64,000 nucleotides of DNA from Streptomyces sp. CB02400 (GTDB lineage: Bacteria > Actinomycetota > Actinomycetes > Streptomycetales > Streptomycetaceae): NCBI RefSeq assembly GCF_001905725.1, contig NZ_LIWB01000027.1, positions 1 through 64,000 on the forward strand, written 5' to 3'. Within the stretch, counting starts at the first letter, position 1, and the number at the start of each line of letters is the position of its first letter. The notes beneath the pieces are model-generated. The model saw only the letters and a list, made by a program, of their open reading frames with translations, was not told the origin of the DNA and made no database searches. Positions 24,193 to 33,710 of this stretch are shown one piece after another. The translations under genes and the position numbers were made by a program.

Positions 24193-25161
24193 GTGACCGA
24201 CGCTTCCGCCACGGCTCCCCGCAGGCCCGGTGAGCAGACCCTCACCGCGCTCGGCATGAGCGCACCCGCCCTCGACCCCGCCGACGCCTCGCCGCACACC
24301 TTCCCCGGCGGCGGCCGCTGGCGCACCGAGGTCCCCTCGTGCGAGGGGCCCGAGGCGCTGGCCGTGGTACTGAAGGAGGCCTCGCGCCTCGATGTGCCGA
24401 TCCACCGGATCAGCCAGGGCAGCGGCGTCTGGATGCTGACCGACACCGAGATCACCGAGATGGTCGAGGCCACCGCGGAGCGCGACATCGAGCTCTGCCT
24501 GTTCACCGGCCCGCGCGGCACCTGGGACATCGGCGGCTCCACCCGTACCGACTCGGGCGGTGCCGGACTGCGCGCCCGGGGCCACGACGCGGTCGCCGGC
24601 TGTGTCGAGGACGCCGTGCGCGCCACGGAGCTGGGTGTCAAGTGCCTGCTCGTCGCCGACGAGGGCGTGCTGTGGACGCTGCACCGGGCGCGGGCGGCCG
24701 GGCTGCTCCCCGCCGACACCACGCTGAAGCTGTCGGCGCTCGTCGGGCCGGTCAACCCGGCCTCGTTCGCGGTCTACGAGCGGCTCGGCGCCGACTCGAT
24801 CAACGTCCCCAGCGATCTGACGCTCGATCACCTCACCGAGATACGGCGGGTTTCGGCCACGCCGATGGACATGTACATCGAGGCCCCCGACGACCTCGGC
24901 GGCTATGTGCGGATGTACGAGGTCGCCGAACTCATCCGGCGCGGCGCCCCGCTGTACCTGAAGTTCGGTCTGGCCAAGGCGCCCGGGATCTACCCGTACG
25001 GGCACCACCTGCGGGAGCTGACCCTGGCGACCGCGAAGGAGCGTGTGCGGCGCGGCCGGCTGGCCCTGGACCTGCTGGCCCGCCACGGCGCGGACGGCGA
25101 CATGGCGCCGCTCGGTTCGCGGCTTCCGGGCGATCTGAGCCGGTTCGAAATTTCGTCATAA
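24193..25161 (+). CDS. U32-peptidase-like TIM-barrel protein of sugar cluster
   Basis: This 322-residue cytoplasmic protein starts at GTG 24193 with AAAGGA 6 nt upstream. It shows alternating strand/helix segments and LGADSINVPSDLTLDHL-type motifs seen in the U32 and related barrel families, but I cannot identify the catalytic cysteines, and peptidase activity is not implied. It sits between the sugar dehydrogenase and the ABC importer, so a role in sugar-acid metabolism (hydrolase, aldolase or isomerase) is equally possible. The 3' end carries TTCGAAATTTCG (25144-25155), which resembles the shared operator. Confidence 0.6.
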   Translation: MTDASATAPRRPGEQTLTALGMSAPALDPADASPHTFPGGGRWRTEVPSCEGPEALAVVLKEASRLDVPIHRISQGSGVWMLTDTEITEMVEATAERDIELCLFTGPRGTWDIGGSTRTDSGGAGLRARGHDAVAGCVEDAVRATELGVKCLLVADEGVLWTLHRARAAGLLPADTTLKLSALVGPVNPASFAVYERLGADSINVPSDLTLDHLTEIRRVSATPMDMYIEAPDDLGGYVRMYEVAELIRRGAPLYLKFGLAKAPGIYPYGHHLRELTLATAKERVRRGRLALDLLARHGADGDMAPLGSRLPGDLSRFEISS

Positions 25162-25302
25162 CGTTCCGGAAACTCGGCTTCACAGAAGTAGACACAGCCG
25201 CGCACAATCGCACACACCTCTTTTCGGGTCTCCTCCGGTCCCGCCCCCAAAAGCGCCTTGCTCGTCCAGACCGACCCCGCACACACATCAAGGATGATGA
25301 TC

Positions 25303-26415
25303 ATGCGTAATCGCAGAGCCGCACTCGCCGCCGTCGCCTCGGCCGCCACCCTCGCCCTCACCCTGACCGCCTGCGGCCAGAACAGCGAGGGCGGCAGCGA
25401 GGAGGACAAGGGCGGCTCGGACGGAGCCACCATCGGCATCGCGATGCCGACCAAGTCCTCCGAGCGCTGGATCGCCGACGGCAACAACGTCGAGAAGCTC
25501 CTGAAGGACAAGGGCTTCGAGACCAAGCTGGCCTACGGCGAGGACGACCCCGACCAGCAGGTCTCGCAGATCGAGAACATGATCACGCAGGGTGTGGACG
25601 CCCTGATCGTCGCGGCCATCGACAACAAGTCGATGAACAACGTCCTGCAGCAGGCCAAGGACGCCGACATCCCGGTCATCTCCTACGACCGCCTGATCCT
25701 CGGCACGGAGAACGTCGACTACTACGCCTCGTTCGACAACGAGAAGGTCGGCGAGCTCCAGGGCACCTACATCGTCGAGAAGCTCGGCCTGAAGGACGGC
25801 AGCAAGAAGGGCCCCTTCAACATCGAGCTGTTCGCCGGCTCCAACGACGACAACAACACCCGCTACTTCTTCCAGGGCGCGATGAACGTCCTGCAGCCCT
25901 ACATCGACAAGAAGCAGCTCGTCGTCAAGTCCGGGCAGACCGAACTGAACCAGGTCACCACCCTGCGCTGGGACGGCGGCACCGCGCAGAAGCGCATGGA
26001 CGACATCCTGACCTCGTCCTACCGCAGCGACCGGGTGGACGCGGTGCTCTCGCCGTACGACGGCATCTCCATCGGCATCCTGTCCTCCCTCAAGTCGGAC
26101 GGCTACGGCAGCAAGGACAAGCCGCTGCCGATCGTCACCGGCCAGGACGCCGAGGTCGCCTCGGTGAAGTCGATCATCGCCGACCAGCAGTCGATGACCG
26201 TCTACAAGGACACCCGCGAACTCGCCAAGGTGGCCACCAACATGGTCGACGCGCTGCTCAACGACAAGAAGCCCGAGACCAACGACACCAAGACCTACGA
26301 CAACGGTGCCAAGGTCGTCCCGGCCTACCTGCTGGAGCCGGTCGCGGTGGACAAGGCGAACTACCAGAAGGTCGTCGTCGACTCCGGCTACATCAAGGAA
26401 AGCGACCTCAAGTAA
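25303..26415 (+). CDS. Monosaccharide ABC transporter binding lipoprotein, ChvE type
   Basis: This 370-residue lipoprotein has a signal ending LTLTACGQ with the lipid Cys at residue 24. The periplasmic-binding-protein fold (IGIAMPTKSSERW, GVDALIVAAIDNKS, DIPVISYDRLI) is that of ChvE, which binds monosaccharides such as xylose, glucose, galactose and arabinose in other bacteria. ATG 25303 is chosen because AAGGA lies upstream; ATGs at 25294 and 25297 are alternatives. It is first of the three importer genes. Confidence 0.9.
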   Translation: MRNRRAALAAVASAATLALTLTACGQNSEGGSEEDKGGSDGATIGIAMPTKSSERWIADGNNVEKLLKDKGFETKLAYGEDDPDQQVSQIENMITQGVDALIVAAIDNKSMNNVLQQAKDADIPVISYDRLILGTENVDYYASFDNEKVGELQGTYIVEKLGLKDGSKKGPFNIELFAGSNDDNNTRYFFQGAMNVLQPYIDKKQLVVKSGQTELNQVTTLRWDGGTAQKRMDDILTSSYRSDRVDAVLSPYDGISIGILSSLKSDGYGSKDKPLPIVTGQDAEVASVKSIIADQQSMTVYKDTRELAKVATNMVDALLNDKKPETNDTKTYDNGAKVVPAYLLEPVAVDKANYQKVVVDSGYIKESDLK

Positions 26416-26447
26416 CCGCCGACCCCCACGGATTGGAAGGCACGACC

Positions 26448-27998
26448 ATGGCGGGACCCGTCCTGGAAATGCGCTCGATCGTCAAGACCTTTCCCGGCGT
26501 CAAGGCGCTGTCGGACGTCACCCTGACCGTCCAGCAGGGCGAGGTCCACGCCATCTGCGGCGAGAACGGCGCCGGCAAGTCGACCCTCATGAAGGTCCTC
26601 TCCGGTGTCCACCCGCACGGCACCTACGAGGGCGACATCCTCTTCGAGGAGCAGCTCTGCCGGTTCAAGGACATCCGGGCCAGCGAAGAGCACGGCATCG
26701 TGATCATCCACCAGGAACTGGCCCTGGTGCCCTACCTGTCGATCGCGGAGAACATCTTCCTCGGCAACGAACACGCCACGCGCGGGTTCATCAACTGGAA
26801 CGACACCCTCAGGCACGCCACCGAACTGCTGCGCCGGGTCGGGCTCGACGAGCACCCGGAGACCCGGGTCGCCGACATCGGCGTCGGCAAACAGCAGCTG
26901 GTGGAGATCGCCAAGGCGCTGTCGAAGAAGGTGAAGCTGCTCATCCTCGACGAGCCCACCGCGGCGCTCAACGACGAGGACAGCGGCAAACTCCTGGACC
27001 TGATCCTTCAGTTGAAGGAGCAGGGCATCACCTCGATCATCATCTCCCACAAGCTGAACGAGATCCGCGCGGTCGCCGACTCGGTGACGATCCTGCGGGA
27101 CGGGCGCACCATCGAGACGCTCGACGTGAAGGCCGCGGAGACCAGCGAGGACCGGATCATCAGCGGCATGGTCGGCCGCGACCTGGAGCACCGCTTCCCG
27201 GAGCGCACCCCGCACCAGCCGGAGGAGGGCGCCGCCCCGGCCCTGGAGGTCCGCAACTGGACCGTGCACCACCCGATCGACCAGCACCGCAAGGTCGTCG
27301 ACGACGTGTCGCTGACGGTCCGGCGCGGCGAGATCGTCGGCATCGCCGGGCTGATGGGCGCCGGCCGCACCGAGCTCGCGATGAGCATCTTCGGCCGCAC
27401 CTACGGCCGGCACGCCGCGGGCACCGTCCTCAAGGACGGCACGGAGATCCGTACGAAGACCGTCCCCGAGGCGGTCGGCCACGGCATCGCGTACGTCACC
27501 GAGGACCGCAAGCACTACGGCCTGAACCTCATCGACACCATCAACCGCAACATCTCGCTCAGCGCCCTGAAGAAGGTCGCCAGGCGCGGTGTGGTGGACG
27601 AGCACGAGGAGCGGCAGGTCGCCGAGGGCTTCCGGAAGTCCATGAACATCAAGGCGCCGACGGTGTTCGAGCCGGTGGGCAAGTTGTCCGGCGGCAACCA
27701 GCAGAAGGTCGTGCTCAGCAAGTGGATCTTCGCCGGTCCCGATGTGCTGATCCTCGACGAGCCGACGCGCGGCATCGACGTCGGCGCCAAGTACGAGATC
27801 TACACGGTCATCGACCAGCTGGCCGCCCAGGGCAAGGCGGTCGTCTTCATCTCCTCCGAGCTGCCCGAACTGCTCGGCATGTGCGACCGCATCTACACGA
27901 TGGCCGCGGGGCGGCTGACCGGTGAGTTCTCGCGGGCCGAGGCCTCCCAGGAATCGCTGATGCGTCAGATGACGAAGGACAAAGAGGTATCCCGATGA
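26448..27998 (+). CDS. Monosaccharide ABC transporter ATPase, GguA/MmsA type
   Basis: This 516-residue double ATPase starts at ATG 26448 with GGAAGG 7 nt upstream. The first domain has Walker A GENGAGKST and a degenerate signature (VGKQQLVEIAKAL); the second has GLMGAGRTE, a degenerate P-loop, and the signature LSGGNQQKV with LDEPTRGID. This split is normal for CUT2-class importers. It overlaps the permease start by 4 bp. Confidence 0.93.
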   Translation: MAGPVLEMRSIVKTFPGVKALSDVTLTVQQGEVHAICGENGAGKSTLMKVLSGVHPHGTYEGDILFEEQLCRFKDIRASEEHGIVIIHQELALVPYLSIAENIFLGNEHATRGFINWNDTLRHATELLRRVGLDEHPETRVADIGVGKQQLVEIAKALSKKVKLLILDEPTAALNDEDSGKLLDLILQLKEQGITSIIISHKLNEIRAVADSVTILRDGRTIETLDVKAAETSEDRIISGMVGRDLEHRFPERTPHQPEEGAAPALEVRNWTVHHPIDQHRKVVDDVSLTVRRGEIVGIAGLMGAGRTELAMSIFGRTYGRHAAGTVLKDGTEIRTKTVPEAVGHGIAYVTEDRKHYGLNLIDTINRNISLSALKKVARRGVVDEHEERQVAEGFRKSMNIKAPTVFEPVGKLSGGNQQKVVLSKWIFAGPDVLILDEPTRGIDVGAKYEIYTVIDQLAAQGKAVVFISSELPELLGMCDRIYTMAAGRLTGEFSRAEASQESLMRQMTKDKEVSR

Positions 27999-29236
27999 GC
28001 ACAGTCACCGACAAGACCCCGGCCGCCGCACCGCCGGGCAGGAACGGGGCGGGCGACGGTGACGGCCTGCTCCAGCTCATGCTGGACGGCATGCGCCGCA
28101 ACATGCGGCAGTACGGCATGCTGATGGCGCTCGGCCTGATCGTGGTGCTGTTCGCGGTGTGGAGCGGCGGCGACCTGCTGCTGCCGCGCAACGTCTCCAA
28201 CCTGGTGCTGCAGAACAGCTACATCCTGATCCTCGCGATCGGCATGATGCTGGTCATCATCGCGGGCCACATCGACCTGTCGGTCGGCTCACTGACGGCG
28301 TTCGTCGGCTCGATGGCCGCGGTGTTCATGGTCAGGAACGACCTGCCCTGGCCGGTCGCGGTGGTGCTGTGCCTGGCCGTGGGCGCCCTCGCGGGCGCGA
28401 TACAGGGATGGTTCATCGCCTACGGCGGCATACCGTCGTTCATCGTGACCCTCGCGGGCATGCTGACCTTCCGCGGCCTCACCGAGATCTTCCTGGAGGG
28501 CCAGACCCTCGGCCCCTTCCCCAAGGGCCTGCAGAAGGTCGCCAACGGCTTCATGCCCGAGGTCGGTCCCGAGACCAACTACCACAACCTCACCCTGCTC
28601 CTCGGCTTCGCGCTGATCGCGCTCGTGGTCCTCCAGGAGGTCCGCGACCGCCGCCGCCAGAAGGAGTTCGACCTCGACGTCCTGCCCACCAAGCTGTTCC
28701 TGCTGAAGCTCGTCGCGCTCGGCTCCGCCATCCTGGTCGTGACGATGCTGCTGGCCAGCTACAAGGGCGCCCCGATCGTGCTGCTGATCCTCGGCGCGCT
28801 GCTCGTCGGCTTCGGCTACGTGATGCGCAACGCCGTCATCGGCCGCCACATCTACGCCATCGGCGGCAACCTGCCCGCGGCCAAGCTGTCGGGTGTGCGG
28901 GACAAGAAGGTCACCTTCCTGGTCTTCCTGAACATGGGCATGCTCGCGGCCCTGGCGGGTCTGGTCTTCGCCGCCCGCTTCAACGCGGCCTCTCCCAAGG
29001 CCGGCCTCAACTTCGAGCTCGAGGCGATCGCCGCCGCGTTCATCGGCGGCGCGTCGATGAGCGGCGGCGTCGGCACGGTCCTCGGCGCCATCATCGGCGG
29101 CCTGGTCCTGGGCGTGCTGAACAACGGTATGAACCTCGTCGGCATCGGCACCGACTGGCAGCAGGTCATCAAGGGCCTGGTGCTGCTGGCGGCGGTCGGC
29201 TTCGACGTGTGGAACAAGCGCAAGTCCGGTTCGTAA
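27995..29236 (+). CDS. Monosaccharide ABC transporter permease, GguB type
   Basis: This 413-residue membrane protein has about ten to twelve hydrophobic helices and the CUT2 permease motif GHIDLSVGSL, with AIGGNLPAAKLSGV near the C-terminus. It overlaps the ATPase stop (ATGA), so translation is coupled. It forms the channel of the ChvE/GguA/GguB-type importer. Confidence 0.93.
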   Translation: MSTVTDKTPAAAPPGRNGAGDGDGLLQLMLDGMRRNMRQYGMLMALGLIVVLFAVWSGGDLLLPRNVSNLVLQNSYILILAIGMMLVIIAGHIDLSVGSLTAFVGSMAAVFMVRNDLPWPVAVVLCLAVGALAGAIQGWFIAYGGIPSFIVTLAGMLTFRGLTEIFLEGQTLGPFPKGLQKVANGFMPEVGPETNYHNLTLLLGFALIALVVLQEVRDRRRQKEFDLDVLPTKLFLLKLVALGSAILVVTMLLASYKGAPIVLLILGALLVGFGYVMRNAVIGRHIYAIGGNLPAAKLSGVRDKKVTFLVFLNMGMLAALAGLVFAARFNAASPKAGLNFELEAIAAAFIGGASMSGGVGTVLGAIIGGLVLGVLNNGMNLVGIGTDWQQVIKGLVLLAAVGFDVWNKRKSGS

Positions 29237-29244
29237 GTCAGCTC

Positions 29245-29268
29245 GGGCCCCGCCGGACGGCGGGGCCC
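29245..29268 (+). terminator. Terminator after ABC importer operon
   Basis: GGGCCCCGCC (29245-29254) and GGCGGGGCCC (29259-29268) with a 4-nt loop, followed by CTTCCTTTT. Confidence 0.85.
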
Positions 29269-29291
29269 CTTCCTTTTCGGGAGCCGCACGG

Positions 29292-30452
29292 ATGGAACTG
29301 AACAGACGCACGGTCATCGCAGGAGCAGCGGCGGCGGCCGGAGCAGCCGCCACCACCACCGCGTTCGGCGGCACGGCACACGCCTCCTCGGGCAGGGGGA
29401 AGCCGGTGAGGTCGCTCTTCGGCAGGCTCGCGGACGGCACCAAGGTCCACCGCTGGTCGCTGGAGAACGGCGGCACCCGGATGAAGGTCCTCTCCTACGG
29501 CGGCATCGTCCAGTCCCTGGAGATCCCCGACCGCCGCGGCCGGTACACCAACGTCTCCCTCGGCTTCGACACCATCGAGGAGTACGTCGCCTCCAGCCCC
29601 TACTTCGGCGCGCTGATCGGCCGCTACGGCAACCGCGTCGACCAGGGCCGCTTCACCCTCGACGGCACCCCGTACCAGCTCTCCGTCAACGACGGAGAGA
29701 ACAGCCTGCACGGCGGCGCCCAGGGCTTCGACAAGCGGGTCTGGGACGTCGAGCCGTTCACCCGGGGCTCCGACGTCGGCCTGTACCTGTACTACACGAG
29801 CGTCGACGGCGAGATGGGCTATCCGGGCACGCTGCGTACGAAGGTCACGTACACCCTCACCCGTGACGGCGACTGGCGCGTCGACTACGAGGCCACCACC
29901 GACAAGGCCACCGTCGTCAACCTCACCAGCCACGTCTACTGGAACCTCGCCGGCGAGGGCAGCGGCTCGATCCACGACCACGAGCTGTCCATCGCCGCCT
30001 CCCGCTACACGCCGGTCGACCCGGGGCTGATCCCCACGGGCGAACTGGCGCGGGTCGCGGCCACCCCCTTCGACTTCCGCCGCGCCAAGCCGGTCGGCCG
30101 GGACATCCGCACCGCACACCAGCAGGTGCTCTACGGGCAGGGCTTCGACCACAACTGGGTGCTCGACAAGGGAATCACCCGCCGTCCCGAGCAGGTCGCC
30201 GTTCTCCGCGACCCGTCCTCCGGCCGCACGCTGAGGATCGCGACGAACGAGCCGGGCCTGCAGTTCTACTCGGGCAACTTCCTCGACGGCACCCTCGTCG
30301 GCACCGGCGGCCGGGTCTACCGGCAGGGCGACGGGCTGTGCCTGGAGACCCAGCACTTCCCGGACTCCCCGAACCAGCCGTCGTTCCCGTCGACCGTGCT
30401 GCGGCCGGGACAGACGTACCGGACGACGACGGTCCACTCGTTCGGGGCATGA
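29292..30452 (+). CDS. TAT-exported galactose mutarotase
   Basis: This 386-residue aldose 1-epimerase has a twin-arginine signal (LNRRTVIAG, then an Ala-rich stretch ending ATTTAFGGTAHA). The mature part repeats the mutarotase motifs: LSYGGIVQSLEIPDRRG, GRYGNRVDQG, ENSLHGG, HVYWNLAGEG and ETQHFPDSPN. Export suggests it equilibrates sugar anomers outside the cell before uptake by the adjacent importer. It follows the importer terminator closely and may be read through from it. Confidence 0.92.
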   Translation: MELNRRTVIAGAAAAAGAAATTTAFGGTAHASSGRGKPVRSLFGRLADGTKVHRWSLENGGTRMKVLSYGGIVQSLEIPDRRGRYTNVSLGFDTIEEYVASSPYFGALIGRYGNRVDQGRFTLDGTPYQLSVNDGENSLHGGAQGFDKRVWDVEPFTRGSDVGLYLYYTSVDGEMGYPGTLRTKVTYTLTRDGDWRVDYEATTDKATVVNLTSHVYWNLAGEGSGSIHDHELSIAASRYTPVDPGLIPTGELARVAATPFDFRRAKPVGRDIRTAHQQVLYGQGFDHNWVLDKGITRRPEQVAVLRDPSSGRTLRIATNEPGLQFYSGNFLDGTLVGTGGRVYRQGDGLCLETQHFPDSPNQPSFPSTVLRPGQTYRTTTVHSFGA

Positions 30453-30610
30453 GCCCCGGCGAATCGCCGCCGTCACATTCTCCTCACACGAACTGAACGG
30501 CGGCGCGTCCCGCTCCGTACTCCTGGGTGGCCCGTGCTCCCCCGCGCGGGCCACCCAGGCATGACGGGCCCGCCACCTCCCCAGCGGGCCCGCCGCACAC
30601 GGAGGTTCCC

Positions 30611-32362
30611 TTGGCCGACAACGTCACCTCGTTGTTCCGCAGCACCACGGCGCACAGTCCGTCGATGGCGGCGCTGACACGGGAGAGCGACGGGGCCGGC
30701 CCGGTGGACTTCTGCATCCCCTGCAACCCGTACTTCCCCACCCCCGCCATGTTCGAGGACATGGCGGGCCGGCTGCGCGACATCATCACGTACTACCCGA
30801 GCAGCGCCGACACCATCACGGCCGAACTGTGCGGCCTGCTCCGACTGCCGCCGCAGTGCGTGGCGATGGGCAACGGCTCGACCGAGCTGATCACCTGGAT
30901 CGACCACCTGCTGGTCCGTGAGTCCCTCGCCGTCCCCGTCCCCACCTTCGGCCGCTGGACCGACCAGCCCATGGAGACCGGCAAGCGGGTCGACATGTTC
31001 CCGCTCCAGGAGGCCGGCGGCTTCGCCCTCGACCTCGCGCAGTACGCCGAGTTCATCCGGGCGCGCGGCACCCGGGTCGCCGTCATCTGCAACCCCAACA
31101 ACCCCGACGGCGGCTTCCTGCACAAGCACGCGATCGTGCAGTTCATGGACGCCATGGCCGACCTGGACCTGGTGGTGATCGACGAGTCGTTCCTGGAGTT
31201 CGCCGACGCGGAGAACGAACCGAGCGTGGTGCAGGAGGCGATGCTGCGCCCCAACGTCATCGTGCTGCGCAGCCTCGGCAAGAACTTCGGCCTGCACGGC
31301 ATCCGCTTCGGCTACCTGGTCGCCAACCCGGCCCTGGCGGGGCGGGTCCGCTCGATGCTCCCCAAGTGGAACCTCAACTCCTTCGCCGAGCACGTGGTGT
31401 TCATGCTGAAGGAGCACGGCGCCGAGTACGCCCAGAGCCTGCACCAGGTCCGCCGCGACCGGATGGACATGTCCGGCCAGCTCTCCTCACTGCCCGGACT
31501 GACGGTCTACCCGTCCCAGGGCAACTTCCTCTTCGTGCGCCTCCCCGTGGGCGCCGAGGGCACCGTGGTCCGGGACCGGATGCTCACCGAGCACCGGATC
31601 CTGGTCCGCGAGTGCGGCAACAAGATCGGCTCGTCCAGCCGCTTCCTGCGTCTCGTGGTACGCCCCCAGGTGGACGTGCGCCGCCTGGTGTCCGGCCTGG
31701 AACAGGTGCTCTACGGGGCGTCCAGGAGGGGAGCCGCCGTGCCCGAGCAGGCCACCGGGACCGGCTACAGCTCGGGCACGGCGGCCGTGGACAGGCTGGT
31801 GAGCCGGACCAACGGGGCCGGCATGCGGGGGCTCGCCGCTCAGACCGCCGGTGCCGGTGTTCCGGGGCTCGCCGCCGCTCCGTCCGCCGGCACCGGCATG
31901 CCGCTCCCCGCCGCCGCGTCCGCCCCCGCGGTGGGCGCGGGCGGCGGGATGCCGGTGCCGGCTGCGGCTTCGGTGGTGACGGGGGTACCCGGAATGCCTC
32001 AGCCGGTTGCTCAGCCCGTACCGCAGCAGGTCCCTGCGCAGGTCCCTGCGCCGGTCCCGCAGCCCGTACCGCAGCAGGTTCCGGCGCCGGTGCCGCAGCC
32101 CGTGCCGATGCCGGCGCCCGCCCAGCCGCTCGCGCCCGTGGCGCAGGCGCCGATGCCCGCCGCGGCGTTCCCGGCACCGGCGGCGGCCCAGGTGCCACCG
32201 CAGGCGCCGCCCGCCGGTCCCACCCCGCCCGGCGTCCCCGCCCGCGGCGGCCTGACGGCCGCCCAGGTCAGGGGCACCGACGGCCTCTCCACGGCCCCGG
32301 CGACGGGCTGGCAGGGGCCGCAGAGCTGGCCGAACCCGGCGGGGATGGACCAGGTGGGCTGA
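30611..32362 (+). CDS. Class I/II PLP aminotransferase with Pro/Ala/Gln-rich tail
   Basis: This 583-residue protein starts at TTG 30611 with GGAGG 5 nt upstream. Residues 1 to about 365 are a histidinol-phosphate-aminotransferase-like enzyme: MGNGSTELI (PLP phosphate site), CNPNNPDGG, VVIDESFLEFAD, and SLGKNFGLHGIRFGY with the PLP lysine. The remaining 215 or so residues are low-complexity, rich in Pro, Ala and Gln, with repeated QPVPQQVPA and APVPQPVP units. The tail is absent from ordinary members and could be a protein-interaction or surface-related linker. The amino-acid substrate is unknown. Confidence 0.85.
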   Translation: MADNVTSLFRSTTAHSPSMAALTRESDGAGPVDFCIPCNPYFPTPAMFEDMAGRLRDIITYYPSSADTITAELCGLLRLPPQCVAMGNGSTELITWIDHLLVRESLAVPVPTFGRWTDQPMETGKRVDMFPLQEAGGFALDLAQYAEFIRARGTRVAVICNPNNPDGGFLHKHAIVQFMDAMADLDLVVIDESFLEFADAENEPSVVQEAMLRPNVIVLRSLGKNFGLHGIRFGYLVANPALAGRVRSMLPKWNLNSFAEHVVFMLKEHGAEYAQSLHQVRRDRMDMSGQLSSLPGLTVYPSQGNFLFVRLPVGAEGTVVRDRMLTEHRILVRECGNKIGSSSRFLRLVVRPQVDVRRLVSGLEQVLYGASRRGAAVPEQATGTGYSSGTAAVDRLVSRTNGAGMRGLAAQTAGAGVPGLAAAPSAGTGMPLPAAASAPAVGAGGGMPVPAAASVVTGVPGMPQPVAQPVPQQVPAQVPAPVPQPVPQQVPAPVPQPVPMPAPAQPLAPVAQAPMPAAAFPAPAAAQVPPQAPPAGPTPPGVPARGGLTAAQVRGTDGLSTAPATGWQGPQSWPNPAGMDQVG

Positions 32363-32367
32363 GCCCG

Positions 32368-32392
32368 CCGGCATCCGCCCAGCGGATGCCGG
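32368..32392. terminator. Bidirectional terminator
   Basis: CCGGCATCCG (32368-32377) and CGGATGCCGG (32383-32392) with a 5-nt loop, between the convergent ends of the aminotransferase and transglycosylase genes. Confidence 0.8.
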
Positions 32393-32395
32393 GCC

Positions 32396-33658
32396 TCACT
32401 CGGAGGGAGTGGCCGGGACGGTCGGGCAGGGTGAGGCGGTCGGGGAGGCACTGGGTTCGGGAGACGGGGTCGCGGACTCCGGGGCGCACTCGTCCGGGGC
32501 GGTGGGCGAGGGGCTCGGACCGGTCGGGTCCGGCGAGGGTGACGGGGTCCCGGTGGGGGACTCGCCGGGCGGCTGCGAGGGGTCCGGGCTCGTCGGAGAC
32601 GCCGTCGGGGAGGAGGGCTCCGGAGACGGGGAGGTCGTCGGACGCGGGGTGGACGACGGTGAGGGGGCGGAGGGGGACGGCCCGGGGCTGCCCGACGTGC
32701 TCGGGTCCGGGCCGATGACGATGCCGCCGCCCTCGTTCCCGTCCCCCTTGCCGCCGCTCCCGCCGTCGACGGGTTCGGTCGCCGGGGTCTCACCGCCCGC
32801 GCCGGGGCTCCTCGGGATGACGCCCTTGCCGTCGGGGACGGTGTGGACCCCCCGGCCGTAGAACTCCAGCCAGTACCTGACCAGCCTCAGGTAGGAGTAC
32901 GAGTGGTTGTAGCTGAGGACCGCCCGGTCCAGGTCCGCCGCCCGGCCCAGATCCCGGTGGCCGACGCACAGGTAGTGGCCGGCCGCCAGGGCCGCGTCGA
33001 AGATGTTGTTCGGGTCGGCGCGGCCGTCGCCGTTGCCGTCCGTTCCCCAACGGGCCCAGGTGGACGGCAGGAACTGCATCGGCCCCACCGCGCGGTCGTA
33101 GACCGTGTCACCGTCGTGGGCGCCCCCGTCCGTGTCCCGGATCAGGGCGAAACCCTGGCCGTTGAGCGGCGGTCCGGTGATGCGGCCCAGCGTCGTGCCG
33201 TTCCGGTCGACCGCGCCTCCGCGCGCCTGGCCCGACTCGACCTTGCCGATCGCCGCGAGCAGCTCCCAGGGCAGCCGGCAGCCGGGGTCCGTGTCGCCTA
33301 CGGAGGCCTCGGCGGCACGGTAGGCGCGCAGCACGGTGGCCGGGATGCCCGACTGGGAACGGAGGTCCCGCACGAGCGCCGGGGGCGCCGACGCGACGTC
33401 CGGGGTCTTCAAGGGCGGGAGTTCGGTGTGGTAGGAGCCGTCACCCGGAGGAGCGAGCTCGGTGTACGGACCGCCTGCCGCCGGTGTGCGTACGTCGTCG
33501 GCGAGCGGGGCGGCGTGGTCGTCCTTCGCGTCCCGGGTGAGGCCGGGCGCCTGGGAGGCGGTGAGGGCCGCCATGGCCGCCACTGCGACGGCGGTCGTCC
33601 GCAGTCCCCTGCGGGTCCGGCCGGCATACGGGCGTCGGGCGGCGCGGCGTACGGGCAT
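32396..33658 (-). CDS. Secreted lytic transglycosylase, end of Mce operon
   Basis: This 420-residue protein has a Sec signal (basic start, then TTAVAVAAMAALTASQAPG). The catalytic domain resembles MltB-type transglycosylases: LPWELLAAIGKVESGQ with the acid Glu, then DRAVGPMQFLPSTWARWG, DPNNIFDAALAAGHYLC and SYNHSYSYLRLV. A roughly 130-residue Ser/Pro/Thr-rich C-tail follows. It would cleave peptidoglycan at the wall. It lies 52 bp after the last Mce-associated gene in the same direction; opening the wall for the Mce complex is a plausible role. Confidence 0.85.
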   Translation of the reverse strand: MPVRRAARRPYAGRTRRGLRTTAVAVAAMAALTASQAPGLTRDAKDDHAAPLADDVRTPAAGGPYTELAPPGDGSYHTELPPLKTPDVASAPPALVRDLRSQSGIPATVLRAYRAAEASVGDTDPGCRLPWELLAAIGKVESGQARGGAVDRNGTTLGRITGPPLNGQGFALIRDTDGGAHDGDTVYDRAVGPMQFLPSTWARWGTDGNGDGRADPNNIFDAALAAGHYLCVGHRDLGRAADLDRAVLSYNHSYSYLRLVRYWLEFYGRGVHTVPDGKGVIPRSPGAGGETPATEPVDGGSGGKGDGNEGGGIVIGPDPSTSGSPGPSPSAPSPSSTPRPTTSPSPEPSSPTASPTSPDPSQPPGESPTGTPSPSPDPTGPSPSPTAPDECAPESATPSPEPSASPTASPCPTVPATPSE

Positions 33659-33710
33659 GGCTGTCGCTCCTGTGGGTGGTGTGCCGGTGGGAGGGGCGGT
33701 CGTACGGTCC

